Part shown: positions 9,587 to 20,019 of the stretch, one piece after another
Numbering within the stretch: position 1 is the stretch's first letter
Layout of the letters: the number at the start of each line of letters is the position of its first letter
Assembly: GCF_003012775.1 (NCBI RefSeq)
Contig: NZ_PXYG01000001.1
Coordinates: 558,001 to 622,000, forward strand
Reading direction: 5' to 3'
DNA length: 64,000 nt
Source: Zobellella endophytica
Lineage (GTDB): Bacteria; Pseudomonadota; Gammaproteobacteria; Enterobacterales; Aeromonadaceae
Notes under the pieces: generated by a model
The model's input: the letters and a program-made list of their open reading frames with translations, nothing else
The model's database searches: none
What the model was told of the DNA's origin: nothing
Position numbers and translations under genes: made by a program

Positions 9587-9882
9587 AATGAATTCTCCAA
9601 TGTAAAGAAATGGCTGTTGAATCCTTAATGACCGATACTAATGCTGATTGAACCGGCGTTTAATAAAACCACATGTAGACCTGGTGAACGCCGTTGCAAC
9701 CTGCCGTGAATACTCATCGAATATTTGCTCAGGCCGAACAGGCTCGCCACGGCAAGATAAAATCCCGGCCTTGGTGTGAGCCTGTTTGCAATGCTTGTGC
9801 GCTGCCCGGTCGATACAGCACTATCAGGAGCCGTTATTTAATTATTGCCTCATCCACCGCCACGGCGTCGGTGCTGCCGCAG

Positions 9883-11049
9883 TTACCACCCCTTGATCCG
9901 GTGCCAGACTTCGTGGGTTCCGTGCAGGCCGTCAAACACCTGATACTGGTCGTGCATGGCGGCGGTCGCACAGGCATGGTTGGGCAGGATACGCACCCGG
10001 CTGCCGATGGGAAAATCCTCGAAGCAGAGCGGATGGCCATCCACCCGGCCGATGATGCCGTGCTCCTGATTGGCGCTGAGCACCTGCATGCCCGCCATCA
10101 CGGCGCCACCGGCGTTCGCCACCTGGCCATAACCATAATCGACCGGTGCCCTGGCCGTGCCCCGGTCGGCAGACAGCGCCATCCAGCCCGCATCCACCAG
10201 CACCCAGCCCTTGTCCCGATTGTGGCCGATCACGGTGGCGACCACGCTGAGGGCAATATCCTCGAGTTCGCAGACGCCGATATTGGCCATCACCAGGTCG
10301 AAAAAGCTGTATACGCCGGCGCGCACCTCGGTCACGCCCTCCAGTTGCCGGTAGCTGAACGCCGTGGGGGTGGAGCCCACGCTGACCACCGGGCAGGGGA
10401 TCTGCCGTGCGGCCAGGGCGTTGCGGGCCCTGAGCGCGGTCGCGACTTCGTTGTCCGCCGCTTCCTGCAGCCCCTGCCGCCGGTAGCAGCGATAGGACTC
10501 ACCCGCGTGCAGTAACACCCCCTGGAACTGGGCCGGCCCGTCCGCCAGCAAGCGGGCCAGTTCGATCAGCCGCGGATCTTCGGGGAGGATGCCGCCGCGG
10601 TGACCATCGCAGTCAATCTCGATCAGGGCAGGTATGGTGCACCGATGGGCGGCGCAGTAGTCGTTGACCGCCTGCACCTGTTCCGGGCTGTCGAGCAGCA
10701 CGGTGAGGGTAACCCCTTGTTCAATCAGGGCACCGACCCGGGGCAGCTTGGCCGCCGAAATGCCGACGGCGTAGGTGATGTTGCGATAGCCCGCCTCCGC
10801 CAGCGCTTCCGCTTCCCGCAGGGTGGACACGGTGACGGGCGATGAAGCGTCGGGCAGCACATAAGCCGCCGCCTCGATGGCGCGTATGGTCTTGAAGTGC
10901 GGCCGCAGGGCCACGCCAAAGGGTGCGATCAGCGAGCGCAACCGGATCAGGTTATCGATGAATTTGGGTTTGTCCACCATTAGAAAGGGGGTGTTCAGAT
11001 GGCCATGGGCCGCTGCCGGCGCTTGCGTTGATCCTGTATGGGTTTGCAT
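9883..11049 (-). CDS. DSD1-family PLP enzyme (D-serine / D-threo-3-hydroxyaspartate dehydratase-like)
   Basis: Fold-type III PLP enzyme of the alanine racemase N-terminal superfamily. The N-terminal barrel has LNTPFLMVDKPKF and RPHFKT, whose Lys binds PLP; the C-terminal domain has LPNHACATAAMHDQY, with the His and Cys that bind zinc in eukaryotic-type D-serine dehydratases. Relatives dehydrate D-serine, D-threonine or D-threo-3-hydroxyaspartate, or act as D-threonine aldolases. Length 388 aa is normal. AGGAGG precedes the ATG at 11049. RidA and an acidic-substrate symporter follow on the same strand after 296 bases, and a LysR gene diverges from it. An acidic substrate such as 3-hydroxyaspartate, giving oxaloacetate and ammonia, is my preferred inference. 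Confidence 0.88.
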   Translation of the reverse strand: MQTHTGSTQAPAAAHGHLNTPFLMVDKPKFIDNLIRLRSLIAPFGVALRPHFKTIRAIEAAAYVLPDASSPVTVSTLREAEALAEAGYRNITYAVGISAAKLPRVGALIEQGVTLTVLLDSPEQVQAVNDYCAAHRCTIPALIEIDCDGHRGGILPEDPRLIELARLLADGPAQFQGVLLHAGESYRCYRRQGLQEAADNEVATALRARNALAARQIPCPVVSVGSTPTAFSYRQLEGVTEVRAGVYSFFDLVMANIGVCELEDIALSVVATVIGHNRDKGWVLVDAGWMALSADRGTARAPVDYGYGQVANAGGAVMAGMQVLSANQEHGIIGRVDGHPLCFEDFPIGSRVRILPNHACATAAMHDQYQVFDGLHGTHEVWHRIKGW

Positions 11050-11160
11050 GATGACGTTCCTCCTGTCGTTGCTTCGATAATTTCGCTGGTGTTGAGTATG
11101 GAGGAACTATGCTTTAATAAATATTAATCAAAAATTACTTATTAATTAGGTTTCATCTTA

Positions 11161-12075
11161 ATGATCAGTACGGAAGACTTGCGCTTTATCAGGATGCTCG
11201 CCGGCCATCGCACACTCGCCGAGGTCGCCCGGGCAATGAATGTGACCCCACCTTCCGTCACCCAGCGGCTCAAGCACATTGAAGACAAACTCTCGACGCC
11301 CCTGGTGCAACGGCCTTCCCGCACCATCAGCCTGACCGAAGAAGGGCTGCTGCTGCTGGAGAAGGGGCAGTCCATCCTGAACGAGCTGGATGAACTGCAG
11401 GAACAACTGGCCGATCGAAAACGCCTGGTCGGCGGCAAGCTGCGCGTGCTGGCGCCGCTGGGCTTCGGCAACGAGCACGTGGCCCCCCTGCTCGGAGCGT
11501 ACAAGCGGGCCCATCCGCAGCTGGATGTTGAGCTGGAACTCTCGGATAACCCCGTCTGGTCCAGCTGCCACAAGTGGGACGTGATCATCTACATCGGCGC
11601 CCTGAGGGACTCCTCCCTGAAGATGGTGACCCTGGCCAGAAACCGGCGTTTTGTCTGCGCCGCGCCCGCTTACCTGGCCGCCCACGGCGAGCCGCGCAGC
11701 CCGAGGGAGCTGCTCCGGCACCAGTGCATCGCCCTGCGGGAAAACAACGAAGACGTGACCTTGTGGCCCTTCAGGCAGCGGAACAGCAACAAGGAAGAGG
11801 TCATCCGGATACATCCGCAACTGGCCAGCAACGAAGGCAGGGTGGTCAAGGATTGGGCCCTGGCCGGGCTCGGCATCATCATGCGTTCGGAGTGGGACGT
11901 GCAGGCCGCAATCAACAGCGGCGCTCTGGTGCGCCTGTTGCCCGACTACCGGTTGCCGGATGCCGACATCGTTGCCCTGGTGAGCGGCCGGGGAGGGGAA
12001 CGCTCCGCCCGGGTCTCCGGTTTTCTCGCCGCGCTCAAAGCCGGTCTGCAGCCGGCACCCTGGCTGGCCGGGTAG
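11161..12075 (+). CDS. LysR-family regulator, divergent from the DSD1 gene
   Basis: Standard LysR architecture in 304 residues: winged helix at ~5-60 (TLAEVARAMNVTPPSVTQ) and a periplasmic-binding-like effector domain at ~88-295. It starts 111 bases from the divergent DSD1 gene, so it is the likely local regulator of DSD1, ridA and the symporter. Its effector domain shares APLGFG, CAAPAYLAAHG and HQCIALREN with the regulator of the tartrate block at 4851-5774. The pair may have arisen by duplication and may sense structurally similar C4 acids. The stop is 30 bases from the convergent ampR stop. Confidence 0.88.
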   Translation: MISTEDLRFIRMLAGHRTLAEVARAMNVTPPSVTQRLKHIEDKLSTPLVQRPSRTISLTEEGLLLLEKGQSILNELDELQEQLADRKRLVGGKLRVLAPLGFGNEHVAPLLGAYKRAHPQLDVELELSDNPVWSSCHKWDVIIYIGALRDSSLKMVTLARNRRFVCAAPAYLAAHGEPRSPRELLRHQCIALRENNEDVTLWPFRQRNSNKEEVIRIHPQLASNEGRVVKDWALAGLGIIMRSEWDVQAAINSGALVRLLPDYRLPDADIVALVSGRGGERSARVSGFLAALKAGLQPAPWLAG

Positions 12076-12105
12076 CGGCTATCGGCTTTCCCGACACCAT
12101 GTTCC

Positions 12106-12999
12106 TCAGGTTTTTCCCTCGGTAGCAATGTTCACGGCCGCGAGAATCCATTCCCGAAAAGCGGCCATGGCGGAGGTTTCGACCCGCGACTGCAGGCGTG
12201 CCAGCCAGTAGCTTCCCAGGCTGACGGCGGTGTCGAAGGGTTGTACCAGATCTCCGGCGACCAGGTGGCGGGAAAACATCAGGGGAGGAGCCAGGGCCAG
12301 GCCCACGCCCTGCCGCGCCGCTTCCATCATGGCGATGGACGAGTCGAACACCATGCTTCCCGGCACCGGCAGGGTGGCGGTCACCCCGGCGGCCAGCAGC
12401 CATTCCGTCCACTCGTCGGCCCGGTAGGAGCGCAGCCAGGTTTCGTTCAACACATCGACGGGGCCACTGAGCCGGGCGGCGATGGCGGGAATGCACATCA
12501 CCGACAGCGAGGCCGGCAGCAGGGGTTGTGCCGCTATGCCGTTCCAGGCGCCGGTGCCGAAGCGGATGGCGTAGTCGAGTCCTTCGGCGGCGATGTCCAC
12601 CCTGTTGTTATGGGTGGAGAGGCGCAGGTCGACGAAGGGATACCTCGCCTGGAAATCCGCCAGGCGGGGCAGCAGCCAGCCCACGGCGAAGGTGCCCACG
12701 GCTCCCACGCTCAGCACTTCCCGGTAGTTGCCGTCCCCGAGCCGTCCCAGGGTATGGGTGATCCGGTCGAACGAGTCGCGCAGCACCGGCAGCAGTAGTT
12801 CGCCTTCGCGGGTGAGCATCAGCCCGCGGGGCAACCGTTTGAACAGGGTCACCTGCAGCTGCTGCTCGAGGCTCTTGACCTGGTGGCTGACCGCGGCCTG
12901 GGTCACGCACAGCTCGATGGCCGCACGGGTAAAGCTCAGGTGCCGGGCCGAGGCCTCGAAGGCCCGCAGTGCCTTTAACGGCAAGTGGGGACGTGCCAT
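12106..12999 (-). CDS. ampR: AmpR, LysR-type regulator of the AmpC beta-lactamase
   Basis: Responds to cell-wall muropeptides and controls ampC. The N-terminus is nearly the textbook AmpR sequence: LRAFEASARHLSFTRAA, CVTQAAVSHQVKSLE, LFKRLPRGLMLT, then VGAVGTFAVGWLLPRL, LSTHNNRVD and AAEGLDYAIRFG in the effector domain. The start at 12999 (MARPHLPL) is chosen because GAGG lies seven bases upstream and AmpR proteins start this way; a longer TTG start is unlikely. It is divergent from ampC across 191 bases, the classic arrangement. No ampG, ampD or ampE is in the window. Confidence 0.95.
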   Translation of the reverse strand: MARPHLPLKALRAFEASARHLSFTRAAIELCVTQAAVSHQVKSLEQQLQVTLFKRLPRGLMLTREGELLLPVLRDSFDRITHTLGRLGDGNYREVLSVGAVGTFAVGWLLPRLADFQARYPFVDLRLSTHNNRVDIAAEGLDYAIRFGTGAWNGIAAQPLLPASLSVMCIPAIAARLSGPVDVLNETWLRSYRADEWTEWLLAAGVTATLPVPGSMVFDSSIAMMEAARQGVGLALAPPLMFSRHLVAGDLVQPFDTAVSLGSYWLARLQSRVETSAMAAFREWILAAVNIATEGKT

Positions 13000-14378
<1,379 letters not shown>

Positions 14379-14463
14379 TAGACGCCCGGCGCAAGATCCG
14401 GGGTGCCGGCGGGGGAATGGGGGGCTATGCTCAAGGCCGTTATCTTGCTTTCAGGATACCCTC

Positions 14464-15420
14464 ATGACCCCTTCGACTGACGATACCGCCCCCTCCGTCG
14501 GTAGCGGCATGGCACCCGCCGGCGGCCGGTTGGCCCTGTCGCTTTCCCTTCCCGCCGGTTTTCGCCCCGGCGACATCCTGGCCTTTCACCGTCGGGACCC
14601 CGAGGCGATCGCGGAAAGGGTGGATGAGGCGGGCCTGCACAAGGGGCTGCTGTGGCAGGGGAGGCCGGCCTGTTTGAGCATTCGTTTTCAGGGCTCGGTC
14701 GCCGTGGTGCGGCTGGCGGTCGACGGCCGGGTTGCGGAGGCGGACTCGCCGGCGCTGGAGGCCATGGCGAGACGCATGCTCGGCCTGGAGCAGGACGTCG
14801 CCGCCTTCGAGGCCCGTTACCGGGAGCATCCGCAACTCGGCGAGCTGCTCGGCCGCCAGCGGGGGTTGCGGGTGCCGCTGACCGCCACCCCCTTCGAAGC
14901 CCTGGTGTGGGCGGTGACCGGCCAGCAGATCAGCGTGGCGGCGGCGGTGTCGATCCGGCGCCGCCTGCTGCTGGCCGCCGGGCTGCGCCATTCCTCCGGG
15001 CTGCTCTGCCACCCCGCGGCCCCGCAACTCGGCGCGCTGGGCGCGGAGCGCCTGCGCCGGGCCGGCTTCTCGGCCGCCAAGACCGCCACCCTGCTGGCCC
15101 TGTGCGAACAGGTCGGGTCGGGCCGGCTGCCGCTGGAACACTGGCTGCGGACGCTGCCGGTCGAGGAGATAGCGGCGCGGCTGGGGGCGGTGCGCGGCAT
15201 CGGCCCCTGGACAATCAACTATTCCTTGCTGCGCGGCTTCGGCTGGCTGGACGGCTCCCTGCACGGCGATGTGGCCGTGCGCCGGGGCCTGCAACGCCTG
15301 CTCGGCAAACCCGGGCCCCTTGCCGAAGCCGAGGTCCGGCACTGGCTGGCGGCCTTTTCCCCCTGGCGCGCCTTGCTGGCCGCCCACCTCTGGGCCATGC
15401 AGTCCGCCGCCGGCTACTGA
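14464..15420 (+). CDS. alkA: DNA-3-methyladenine glycosylase II (AlkA-like)
   Basis: Base-excision repair enzyme removing alkylated purines. The 318-residue protein has an AlkA-like N-terminal domain, TPFEALVWAVTGQQISVAAA, the helix-hairpin-helix LGAVRGIGPWTINYSLLRG and, just after it, an Asp in LHGDVAVRRGL at the position of the catalytic Asp. The typical AlkA motif around this Asp is slightly different (PDD in E. coli), so substrate range may differ. The chosen ATG has AGGA nine bases upstream; a later in-frame Met (residue 16) is also possible. Its stop is ten bases from the convergent end of the secretion operon. Confidence 0.87.
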   Translation: MTPSTDDTAPSVGSGMAPAGGRLALSLSLPAGFRPGDILAFHRRDPEAIAERVDEAGLHKGLLWQGRPACLSIRFQGSVAVVRLAVDGRVAEADSPALEAMARRMLGLEQDVAAFEARYREHPQLGELLGRQRGLRVPLTATPFEALVWAVTGQQISVAAAVSIRRRLLLAAGLRHSSGLLCHPAAPQLGALGAERLRRAGFSAAKTATLLALCEQVGSGRLPLEHWLRTLPVEEIAARLGAVRGIGPWTINYSLLRGFGWLDGSLHGDVAVRRGLQRLLGKPGPLAEAEVRHWLAAFSPWRALLAAHLWAMQSAAGY

Positions 15421-15430
15421 ACGGTCGGCA

Positions 15431-16645
15431 CTAGCGCTCGCCGAAGGATTCCGACAAAGTCTTGCGCAGGGGCTTGAGCAGATATTTCATCAGGGTGCGG
15501 TCGCCGGCGCGGATATCAACCTGGGCGGTCATACCGGGCAGGATATCCAGTGTCTTGCCGGTTGTGGTCGTGACAGGAATACGGGTCGGCGCAACCCTGA
15601 CCCGATAATAGATATCCATGCCGCGGGGGGTTTCTTCCTTCAGGGTATCGGGGCTGACATAAACCACCTTGCCTTTGACGCTGCCGAAAATGGTGTAGTC
15701 GAAGGGGTCGAAGCGAATGGTCGCCTCCTGTCCCGGCCGGACCCGGGAAATGTCAGCCGGACTTACTTTGGCTTCGATCAGCAGGTCGTCATCGATCGGG
15801 ATGATCTGCATCAGTTCGTCACCGGCCCGCAGCACCCCGCCGACGGTGGTGACCCGGATGTTCTTGACGATACCCGGCACCATGGCGGTAAACACGGCGC
15901 CGGCCTGCTCTTCCAGGCGGCGCGCCAGTACCTGCTCGTTCTGGCCGATGTCGTCTTCGGCCTTGGCCAGTTCCTGGCGGGCCTCTTCCAGGAACTGATT
16001 CTGTCGATTGACCAGCTTGGCGTCCGCCTCGTTCAGGTTGCGTTGTACCCGTAATCGCTCGGTACCGCTGGCATCCCCGCGCCGGTGCAGGGCCTCGACC
16101 AGGTTCAGCTCCTTGCGGGCCAGTTCAACGGCCGTGCGCAGGGTGCGCAACTCTTCCCTTAGCCCGGTCTGGCGCTGGCGGAACAGGGCCTGCTCCAGCG
16201 CGGCGGTATCCGGTGCCCGCTCCAGCAGATCCACGGGAAAGGCCAGGCCGTCTTCACCCAGGACTTCGGCCCGCAGCCGGGCGGCCTTGGCCCGGAGGGC
16301 GAACAGCCGGGCTTCTATTTCGCCCACAGACGCGCCAAAGCGGGCCTGATCGAGCCTGGCCAGCTCTTGCCCCGGTGTTACCCTGTCACCCTCTCGGACC
16401 ATCAGGGATTCCAGCACGCCGCCATCGATGGACTGGATCACCTGTACCCGGCTGCTGGCGATCACCTCGCCGCCGGCCCGGGCGACTTCATCGATGCGAA
16501 AATAGCTGGCCCAGAGGATAAACAGCACCACCGCCCCCAGGAGCGGCAGCAAAAACCAGCCATAGCGGGCCCGGTGTGCATTCTGCAGCCGGGCCACCCG
16601 CGCCCGCAGCCGGGCGTCGTCGTCTTTCACCACCTCAGACCACAT
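15431..16645 (-). CDS. HlyD-type membrane fusion protein of a type I secretion system
   Basis: Periplasmic adaptor linking the ABC transporter to the outer-membrane channel. After a short cytoplasmic N-terminus there is one membrane helix (YGWFLLPLLGAVVLFILWAS, ~residues 29-48), then a biotinyl-lipoyl half (GGEVIASSRVQVIQS), a long coiled-coil hairpin (~150-260) and the return beta domain with the family ending ILPGMTAQVDIRAGDRTLMKYLLKPL. Length 404 aa is typical of HlyD/LapC. Its first 11 bases overlap the ABC transporter gene, and it is the last gene of the five-gene minus-strand operon. It resembles LapC and the Xanthomonas RaxA in role. Confidence 0.92.
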   Translation of the reverse strand: MWSEVVKDDDARLRARVARLQNAHRARYGWFLLPLLGAVVLFILWASYFRIDEVARAGGEVIASSRVQVIQSIDGGVLESLMVREGDRVTPGQELARLDQARFGASVGEIEARLFALRAKAARLRAEVLGEDGLAFPVDLLERAPDTAALEQALFRQRQTGLREELRTLRTAVELARKELNLVEALHRRGDASGTERLRVQRNLNEADAKLVNRQNQFLEEARQELAKAEDDIGQNEQVLARRLEEQAGAVFTAMVPGIVKNIRVTTVGGVLRAGDELMQIIPIDDDLLIEAKVSPADISRVRPGQEATIRFDPFDYTIFGSVKGKVVYVSPDTLKEETPRGMDIYYRVRVAPTRIPVTTTTGKTLDILPGMTAQVDIRAGDRTLMKYLLKPLRKTLSESFGER

Positions 16646-18770
16646 GGATACTTTCCTTATGCCTGACCGTTACGCCGGAACGTGCGGCCAGGGCCGGGAG
16701 CACCTGCCCGGGGCTGCCGTCCTGGATGATTTTGCCTCGTTGCATCACCAGCACCCGGGTCGCCAGCCGGGCGGCCATCATGGGTCTGTGGGTGGCCATC
16801 AACACGATATCTTCCGGTTGGACGGCGGCACCGAGCACCTGCCACAGGCGTTGTTCACTGTCGTTGTCGAGGGAGGCCGTGGGTTCATCCAGCAGCCAGA
16901 TGCGTGGCCGGGCCAGCATGACCCGGCCCAGGGCTACCAGCTGGCGCTGGCCGCCGGACAGTCCCTCACCGCCTTCGCTGATCGGCAAGTCCAGGCCTTG
17001 CGGGCTGCCGGCGGCGATGTCGTCGATGCCCAATTGCCGGGCCAGGCTCAACAACTGCGAATCGCTACCGCTGCCGGCCAGGCCGAGGTTGCTGCGCAGG
17101 GTGCCTTTGAACAGCTGCGGGGATTGCGGCAGGTAGCCGACAAAGCTCGTCAGCATCTGCGGGTCGATTTCCCACAAGTCGGCGTCATCCAGCCGGATCC
17201 GACCCTCGCCGGGCCGGTACAGGCCCGCCAGCAGCTTCAGCAGCGTGGACTTGCCACAACCCACCGGCCCCACCAGCAGGACCCGCTCGCCGGCCCGTAA
17301 ATCCAGGCGGTCGATATCCAGCTGGCGTACCGGCGCATCGCCATAGGCGAAGCGGAGCTGCTCCAGGGTGACCGATGCCGGCGGTTGATCGGGCAGTACC
17401 AGGTGCTGATCCGGGCGCCGTTCCCGGGGCAGGGCCAGCACCATGTGCACCATTTTCAGGGCCTGGGAAACATGTTGCCACTGCACCAGGTTTTGCACGC
17501 TCTGGGCGACAGGGGCGATCACCCGTCCGCCGAGAATGCTGCAGGCGATAAGGCCGCCCATGGTCAGCACACCGGCTTCTATCTGCCATACCCCTACCAC
17601 CACGGCACCGACATAGGCGAGTGTGGACAGGCTGGCGGTCGTTACCGAGGAAAAGGTACTGATGGCTTTCTGGCGGATATTGTAGGCGTCGACGGAGTCG
17701 GTCAGATCCTGCCATTCCTCGGCAAAGCGCCAGCCCGCGTGGTTGGCCCGGATCGACTCGGCTCCGCGGATGGTATCGACCAGCAGTCCCTGGCGTTCGT
17801 TGCTGCGGACCAGCTGCTTGCGCAACAGCTCGCGCAGCCGCCATTGCGTGAACAGGCCCAGCACCAGGGCGAGCGGCAACAGCAACGCATACACCCACCC
17901 GACCTTGCCGCCGATCACCGCAATCATGGTGATAAAAAACAGGGCAAAGGGTAAATCGATCAAGGCAAAGACGATGCCGGAGGAAAAGAACTGACGCACC
18001 GCATCCAGGCCGTTTACCTGGGCCGCCAGGGTGCCCAGGCTGGGAGGCAGGGCGTCCAGCCGGATATGCAGCAGGTGATCAAACACCTGGCGTGACACCC
18101 GTTTGTCCACCGCGCAGGCCAGGCTGTCGATGATCCGGGCCCGGATGGTCTTCAGCAGCCAGTCGAGCAGGATCACCAGCAGCATGCCGGCCACCAGGGT
18201 GGTCAGGGTGGCGTAGGCCAGGGTTGGAACTACCCGATCATAGACCTGCATGGCGAACAGCGAGGTGGCCACGGCCAGCAGATTGACCAGCACGGTGGCG
18301 ATAACCACCTTGCCAAGCCAGCCCTGCTCATGGAACAGCGCCTGCCATACCAGCCGGGCGGCCAGGTTGCCGTGCAGGGAGGGCAGGCTGTCGAAGGCCC
18401 GGGGCGGCGGTATCCGCAACCACAGTACCCGGGCATCCTGCAGTTCCTCGTCGGTGGCGGTATGGATGGCGCCGGTGTCATCGGTCAGCAGCAACTGGCC
18501 GGCGGCATCGCGTTCGGCCAGCCACCATTGCTGTTGGTGGTAAACCAGCCCGGGCAGCCGTCGCGGATCGAACCGGCGCCATTGCAACAGCGCCGGACTG
18601 ATGGTGCTCTGGCCACATTGTTTCAGCACCTGGCGCAGCCAGTCGGCGATCGGCAAAGAGCCGTCCTGCCCGGCACAGGCCTGGTGCAGAACCGGGGTGT
18701 CCACCGTTAGCGCAAGCCGTTGCAGCAGCTTTTGCAGGGCCCGGGCACTGGGGTAGGGCAACTCAGACAT
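16635..18770 (-). CDS. Type I secretion ABC transporter/ATPase with degenerate C39-like N-domain
   Basis: Inner-membrane exporter driving adhesin secretion. Residues ~1-130 are a C39-like domain without a recognisable Cys-His catalytic pair, as in RTX-type exporters, so no double-glycine leader is cut. The six-helix membrane domain (~145-430) is followed by the ATPase: Walker A GPVGCGKSTLL, signature LSGGQRQLVALGR, Walker B IWLLDEPTA and H-loop ATHRP. I chose MSELPYPS at 18770 because it overlaps the TolC-gene stop, as elsewhere in the operon; MTPI at 18782 is the alternative. Its closest functional group by architecture is LapB. Confidence 0.92.
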   Translation of the reverse strand: MSELPYPSARALQKLLQRLALTVDTPVLHQACAGQDGSLPIADWLRQVLKQCGQSTISPALLQWRRFDPRRLPGLVYHQQQWWLAERDAAGQLLLTDDTGAIHTATDEELQDARVLWLRIPPPRAFDSLPSLHGNLAARLVWQALFHEQGWLGKVVIATVLVNLLAVATSLFAMQVYDRVVPTLAYATLTTLVAGMLLVILLDWLLKTIRARIIDSLACAVDKRVSRQVFDHLLHIRLDALPPSLGTLAAQVNGLDAVRQFFSSGIVFALIDLPFALFFITMIAVIGGKVGWVYALLLPLALVLGLFTQWRLRELLRKQLVRSNERQGLLVDTIRGAESIRANHAGWRFAEEWQDLTDSVDAYNIRQKAISTFSSVTTASLSTLAYVGAVVVGVWQIEAGVLTMGGLIACSILGGRVIAPVAQSVQNLVQWQHVSQALKMVHMVLALPRERRPDQHLVLPDQPPASVTLEQLRFAYGDAPVRQLDIDRLDLRAGERVLLVGPVGCGKSTLLKLLAGLYRPGEGRIRLDDADLWEIDPQMLTSFVGYLPQSPQLFKGTLRSNLGLAGSGSDSQLLSLARQLGIDDIAAGSPQGLDLPISEGGEGLSGGQRQLVALGRVMLARPRIWLLDEPTASLDNDSEQRLWQVLGAAVQPEDIVLMATHRPMMAARLATRVLVMQRGKIIQDGSPGQVLPALAARSGVTVRHKESIHVV

Positions 18771-20019
18771 GATCGGCGTCATCCTTGATCAGGGCGTCGA
18801 AGCCGCCGATCAGCGTCATCAGCTGCAGGCTGTATACCAGCCAATCGTTCTGGGCCTGCACCTGCTGCAGCCGCTGGTCGGCCAGCTCGCGCTGGATATT
18901 CAGCAGATCCTGCCAACTCTTGGTGCCGGTTTCATACTGACGGCGGTAGGAGTCGAGCAGCGAGTCCAGCTCCTGGATGGACGTCGCCAGGGAAGCCTGC
19001 AGCGTTTGCTGCAACTGTCGCTGGCGGATCAGCCGCTGGCTGATGCGTGTGGTGTCGTTACGGGCGCTGAGCAGGGCCTGCTCGGCGGCGCTCTGCTCGG
19101 CGAGCGCGGTGCGGGTCCGGCCGCGGCTGGCAAAGCCCAGCCCATCGAGGGTTCCTTCCAGTACCAAACCGGCGCGGCTGTCGTTGCCATAGCCGGGTTG
19201 GTCATAGTCCTGATCCAGTTGCAGATACAGGGTGGGCATGGCGGCGGTGCGGGCCTGAGCCACTCCGGCCCTGGCTCCGGCAATCAGCCGTTGTTTATGC
19301 AGTATCTCGGCACTGTTTTCGAGCGCCAGCTCTTCCAGCATCTCGGGGGCGGGCAGGCGCAGCAGCGCATCCGGTACACCGGGTGTGGTGTCCACGGCGA
19401 TCTGGGTCAGTGAGCGCAGTTCGTTCAGGGCCACATCCAGCTCCCCCAGGAGCAACTCATGGCGGGCTTCCGCCTGGGCCAGCCGGGTTGTCGCCAGGCT
19501 GACATCGGCACCGGACGCCAGCTCCCCCCGTGCTCGGCGCTGGATCTGCCGGTGCAACTGGCGGTGGGCGTCGATATTCTCCCCGGCGACGTCCAGGCTG
19601 CGACGGCTGCCCTGTACCCGGGCATAGGCCACCGCCGTCTGCTCAAGCAGCTGCCGACGCACCCGCAGCAGATCGGCCTGTTCGGCCTCGGTCTGGGCAT
19701 CGGCAAAAGCGATGTTGTTGTCGATGCGGCCGAATGCCCACAACGGCTGCCGGACCCGGAGGTTGACCGGAGAGTCGTGGTCGCCGCTGCCCACTCCTTG
19801 CTGGGCCTGGGCCGACAGGGTGGGGTAGCGCTGGCTGCGGGCGGTATCGCCACCAAAGGCGCGGGCATCCAGCTCGGCCTGTTTGCCGCCAATGGCCGGA
19901 TGATGGGTCAGCGCCGCCTCCAGCGCCGCTTCCAGCCCGGCCTGGGCCCAGGTCGGGCCGGACAACAGGCCGAGGCAAGCGGCCAGCAGAGCCGGCCGCC
20001 AGCAAGGTAAGCCTTTCAT
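18763..20019 (-). CDS. TolC-family outer-membrane channel of the type I system
   Basis: Outer-membrane tunnel protein. The signal peptide is ~1-25 (MKGLPCWRPALLAACLGLLS...WAQA). Two repeated coiled-coil/beta-strand halves follow; TLSAQAQQGVG, VRQPLWAFGRIDN and YRRQYETGTKSWQDLLNIQRELADQ are typical of the TolC/LapE type. Length 418 aa is normal. Its ATG overlaps the sulfotransferase stop (TAATG) and its own stop overlaps the next start, so the operon is translated as one coupled unit. A dedicated channel within the operon suggests a self-contained exporter. Confidence 0.9.
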   Translation of the reverse strand: MKGLPCWRPALLAACLGLLSGPTWAQAGLEAALEAALTHHPAIGGKQAELDARAFGGDTARSQRYPTLSAQAQQGVGSGDHDSPVNLRVRQPLWAFGRIDNNIAFADAQTEAEQADLLRVRRQLLEQTAVAYARVQGSRRSLDVAGENIDAHRQLHRQIQRRARGELASGADVSLATTRLAQAEARHELLLGELDVALNELRSLTQIAVDTTPGVPDALLRLPAPEMLEELALENSAEILHKQRLIAGARAGVAQARTAAMPTLYLQLDQDYDQPGYGNDSRAGLVLEGTLDGLGFASRGRTRTALAEQSAAEQALLSARNDTTRISQRLIRQRQLQQTLQASLATSIQELDSLLDSYRRQYETGTKSWQDLLNIQRELADQRLQQVQAQNDWLVYSLQLMTLIGGFDALIKDDADHV

